Source: JBBSTY01 sp038235385 (GTDB lineage Bacteria > Actinomycetota > Acidimicrobiia > Acidimicrobiales > Acidimicrobilacustridaceae). Taken from it: DNA of 63,782 nucleotides. The notes below the pieces were generated by a model. That model did no database searches and had not been told where the DNA came from. It saw nothing but the letters and a program-made list of their open reading frames with translations. Shown piece after piece: positions 62,698 to 63,782 of this stretch. A program made the translations under genes and the position numbers. Location of the stretch: the NCBI GenBank assembly GCA_038235385.1, contig JBBSTY010000005.1, positions 1 through 63,782 on the forward strand. Direction: 5' to 3'. Position 1 is the first letter of the stretch. Each line of letters opens with the position of its first letter.

Positions 62698-63750
62698 ATG
62701 ACGGTACGGGTCGGCTTCCTCGGCGGCGGGTTCATCGCCCACCACCACGGCAAGATGCTGCACGTCTCGGGCGCCGACGCCGACATCGTCGCGGTGCACG
62801 ACCCCGATGCCGACAAGGCGGTCCGGTTCGCGGAGCGGAGCGGCGCGGAGGTGCTCGGATCGGTCGACGAGGTCATCGAGGCGAGCGATGCCGTCTACGT
62901 CACCGCGTGGACATCAGAGCACCCGCACCTCGTCGAGCTCACCGCGGCGGCCGGGCGCGCCGTCTTCTGCGAGAAGCCGCTGGCGACGAACCTCGGTGAC
63001 GCCCTCGACATGGTGGAAGCGGTCGCCCGGGCCGGGGTCACGAACCAGGTGGGTCTCGTGCTCCGGGAGTCCCCGTCGTTCAACCTGCTCCGCTACCTGG
63101 TGCGCCGTCCGCAGAGCGGACAGATCATGGGCATCGTCTTCCGTGACGACCAGTACATCCCGATCCAGGGCCAGTACGGATCGACCTGGCGAGCCGATGC
63201 CGACAAGGCCGGTGCCGGCACCCTCCTCGAGCACTCCATCCACGACCTCGACATCATCGAGTGGCTGGCCGGACCGGCGGTGGACGTCAGCGGCCGCACC
63301 TCGCACTTCCACGGCATCGACGGCATCGAGGACCTCGCCGTGGCCAACCTCGCGCTGGCGTCGGGAGCCATCGCCACGCTGACGTCGGTGTGGCACGACA
63401 TCCTGGCGCGGCCGTCGCTCCGCCGGGTCGAGGTCATCTGCGAGCGGGCGCTCTACGTGCTCGAGGGCGATGTCACCGGCCCGGTCCGCTGGACCCTCGA
63501 CGACGACGACGGCAGCGTCGAGGGCGACGATCTCGTGGCCATGCTCCACTCCCACGGCATCCGGCCCCGCAACCCGGACGCGGCGTTCATCGAGGCCGTG
63601 GCGGCGGGTCGACCTGCCGATCCCGACTTCGCCGCGGCGCTGCGAGCCCATGTGCTGACCGAGGCGATCTACCGGTCGGCGTCGGATGCGATGGGCCCGG
63701 GCTCGGCGATCGCGGTCCCCGACGGGGTGCCGGGCGTCGACTGGGTCTGA
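62698..63750 (+). CDS. Gfo/Idh/MocA-family oxidoreductase
   Basis: The 350-residue NAD(P)-dependent enzyme has the Rossmann start VRVGFLGGGFIAHHHGKML, the family box FCEKPLATN (the EKP motif with catalytic Lys), and the C-terminal substrate domain with GTLLEHSIHDLDIIEWLAG (catalytic His/Asp: H..HDLD). Members oxidise sugars, inositols or related polyols. The substrate is not visible. It is divergent from the UbiB-kinase operon and is complete; the remaining 32 nt to the window edge hold nothing recognisable. Confidence 0.9.
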   Translation: MTVRVGFLGGGFIAHHHGKMLHVSGADADIVAVHDPDADKAVRFAERSGAEVLGSVDEVIEASDAVYVTAWTSEHPHLVELTAAAGRAVFCEKPLATNLGDALDMVEAVARAGVTNQVGLVLRESPSFNLLRYLVRRPQSGQIMGIVFRDDQYIPIQGQYGSTWRADADKAGAGTLLEHSIHDLDIIEWLAGPAVDVSGRTSHFHGIDGIEDLAVANLALASGAIATLTSVWHDILARPSLRRVEVICERALYVLEGDVTGPVRWTLDDDDGSVEGDDLVAMLHSHGIRPRNPDAAFIEAVAAGRPADPDFAAALRAHVLTEAIYRSASDAMGPGSAIAVPDGVPGVDWV

Positions 63751-63782
63751 TCCGGCGCCCCGCCTCGGGCGATCGAGGCCGC

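Overview
The window is very GC-rich and tightly coded on both strands. It looks like chromosome from a member of the Actinomycetota. The actinobacterial signature genes are the mycothiol ligase mshC, an F420:NADP+ reductase (npdG), an InhA-type enoyl-ACP reductase, a phosphatidylinositol-mannoside locus (pgsA, patA, pimA), a conservon operon (NIT-domain kinase, roadblock, DUF742, GTPase) and a HAIR-like heat-shock operator upstream of lon. Class Acidimicrobiia is my best guess, but it is an inference from overall flavour only. I recognise no rRNA, tRNA, CRISPR array, IS element, phage gene or integrase, so this reads as core chromosome rather than an island.

Layout. 1-5400: a MarR regulator with a 17-bp operator between it and two tandem CNNM/CBS membrane proteins, then a phosphotransferase-DUF6285 fusion and convergent fabI/inhA. 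5.5-9.5 kb: a dynamin-like P-loop protein, npdG and mshC. 9.6-17.7 kb: plsC, thrS, a HIT/Ap4A phosphorylase-like gene, pgsA, patA and pimA, the same order as the mycobacterial thrS-HIT-pgsA-acyltransferase-pimA locus. 17.7-26.4 kb: a degenerate M48-like protein, two DUF3048 lipoproteins, SDR, SnoaL-like and DUF971 proteins, then pdxS-pdxT-yebC and a peroxiredoxin. 26.4-34.2 kb: leuS, an ABC-2 exporter pair, and ruvC-ruvA-(unknown)-ruvB. 34.3-40.1 kb: M18 aminopeptidase, thiolase-like protein, pyrE, Nei-type glycosylase and an aldo/keto reductase. 40.2-46.5 kb: glutamate synthase gltB-gltD behind a structured leader. 46.5-52.9 kb: a DUF2510-type membrane protein, a DUF4388 gene with a new 66-residue upstream partner, and the divergent conservon operon. 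53-63.8 kb: a GT2 glycosyltransferase, a DUF2516-like protein, lon with a basic repeat tail, an MMPL transporter, a DUF952/TetR/UbiB-kinase operon and a Gfo/Idh/MocA oxidoreductase.

Two themes run through the window. First, about eighteen start codons lie 6-9 nt behind a TANNNT -10 hexamer with no Shine-Dalgarno sequence, so leaderless transcription appears to be the normal mode here. I used this to set many starts. Second, operon neighbours are joined by 4-nt ATGA/GTGA overlaps, which reveal genes that would otherwise be missed: a 124-residue protein between ruvA and ruvB, a 66-residue protein before the DUF4388 gene, and a 7-codon basic leader peptide ending on the start codon of mshC.

Most notable oddities: a threonyl-tRNA synthetase whose first zinc-ligand cysteine is glycine; a Lon protease with a Lys/Ala pentapeptide-repeat tail; a GAACATGCGT hairpin element found at two loci; an M48-like protein that has lost HExxH; and a Nei zinc finger whose fourth cysteine is missing.
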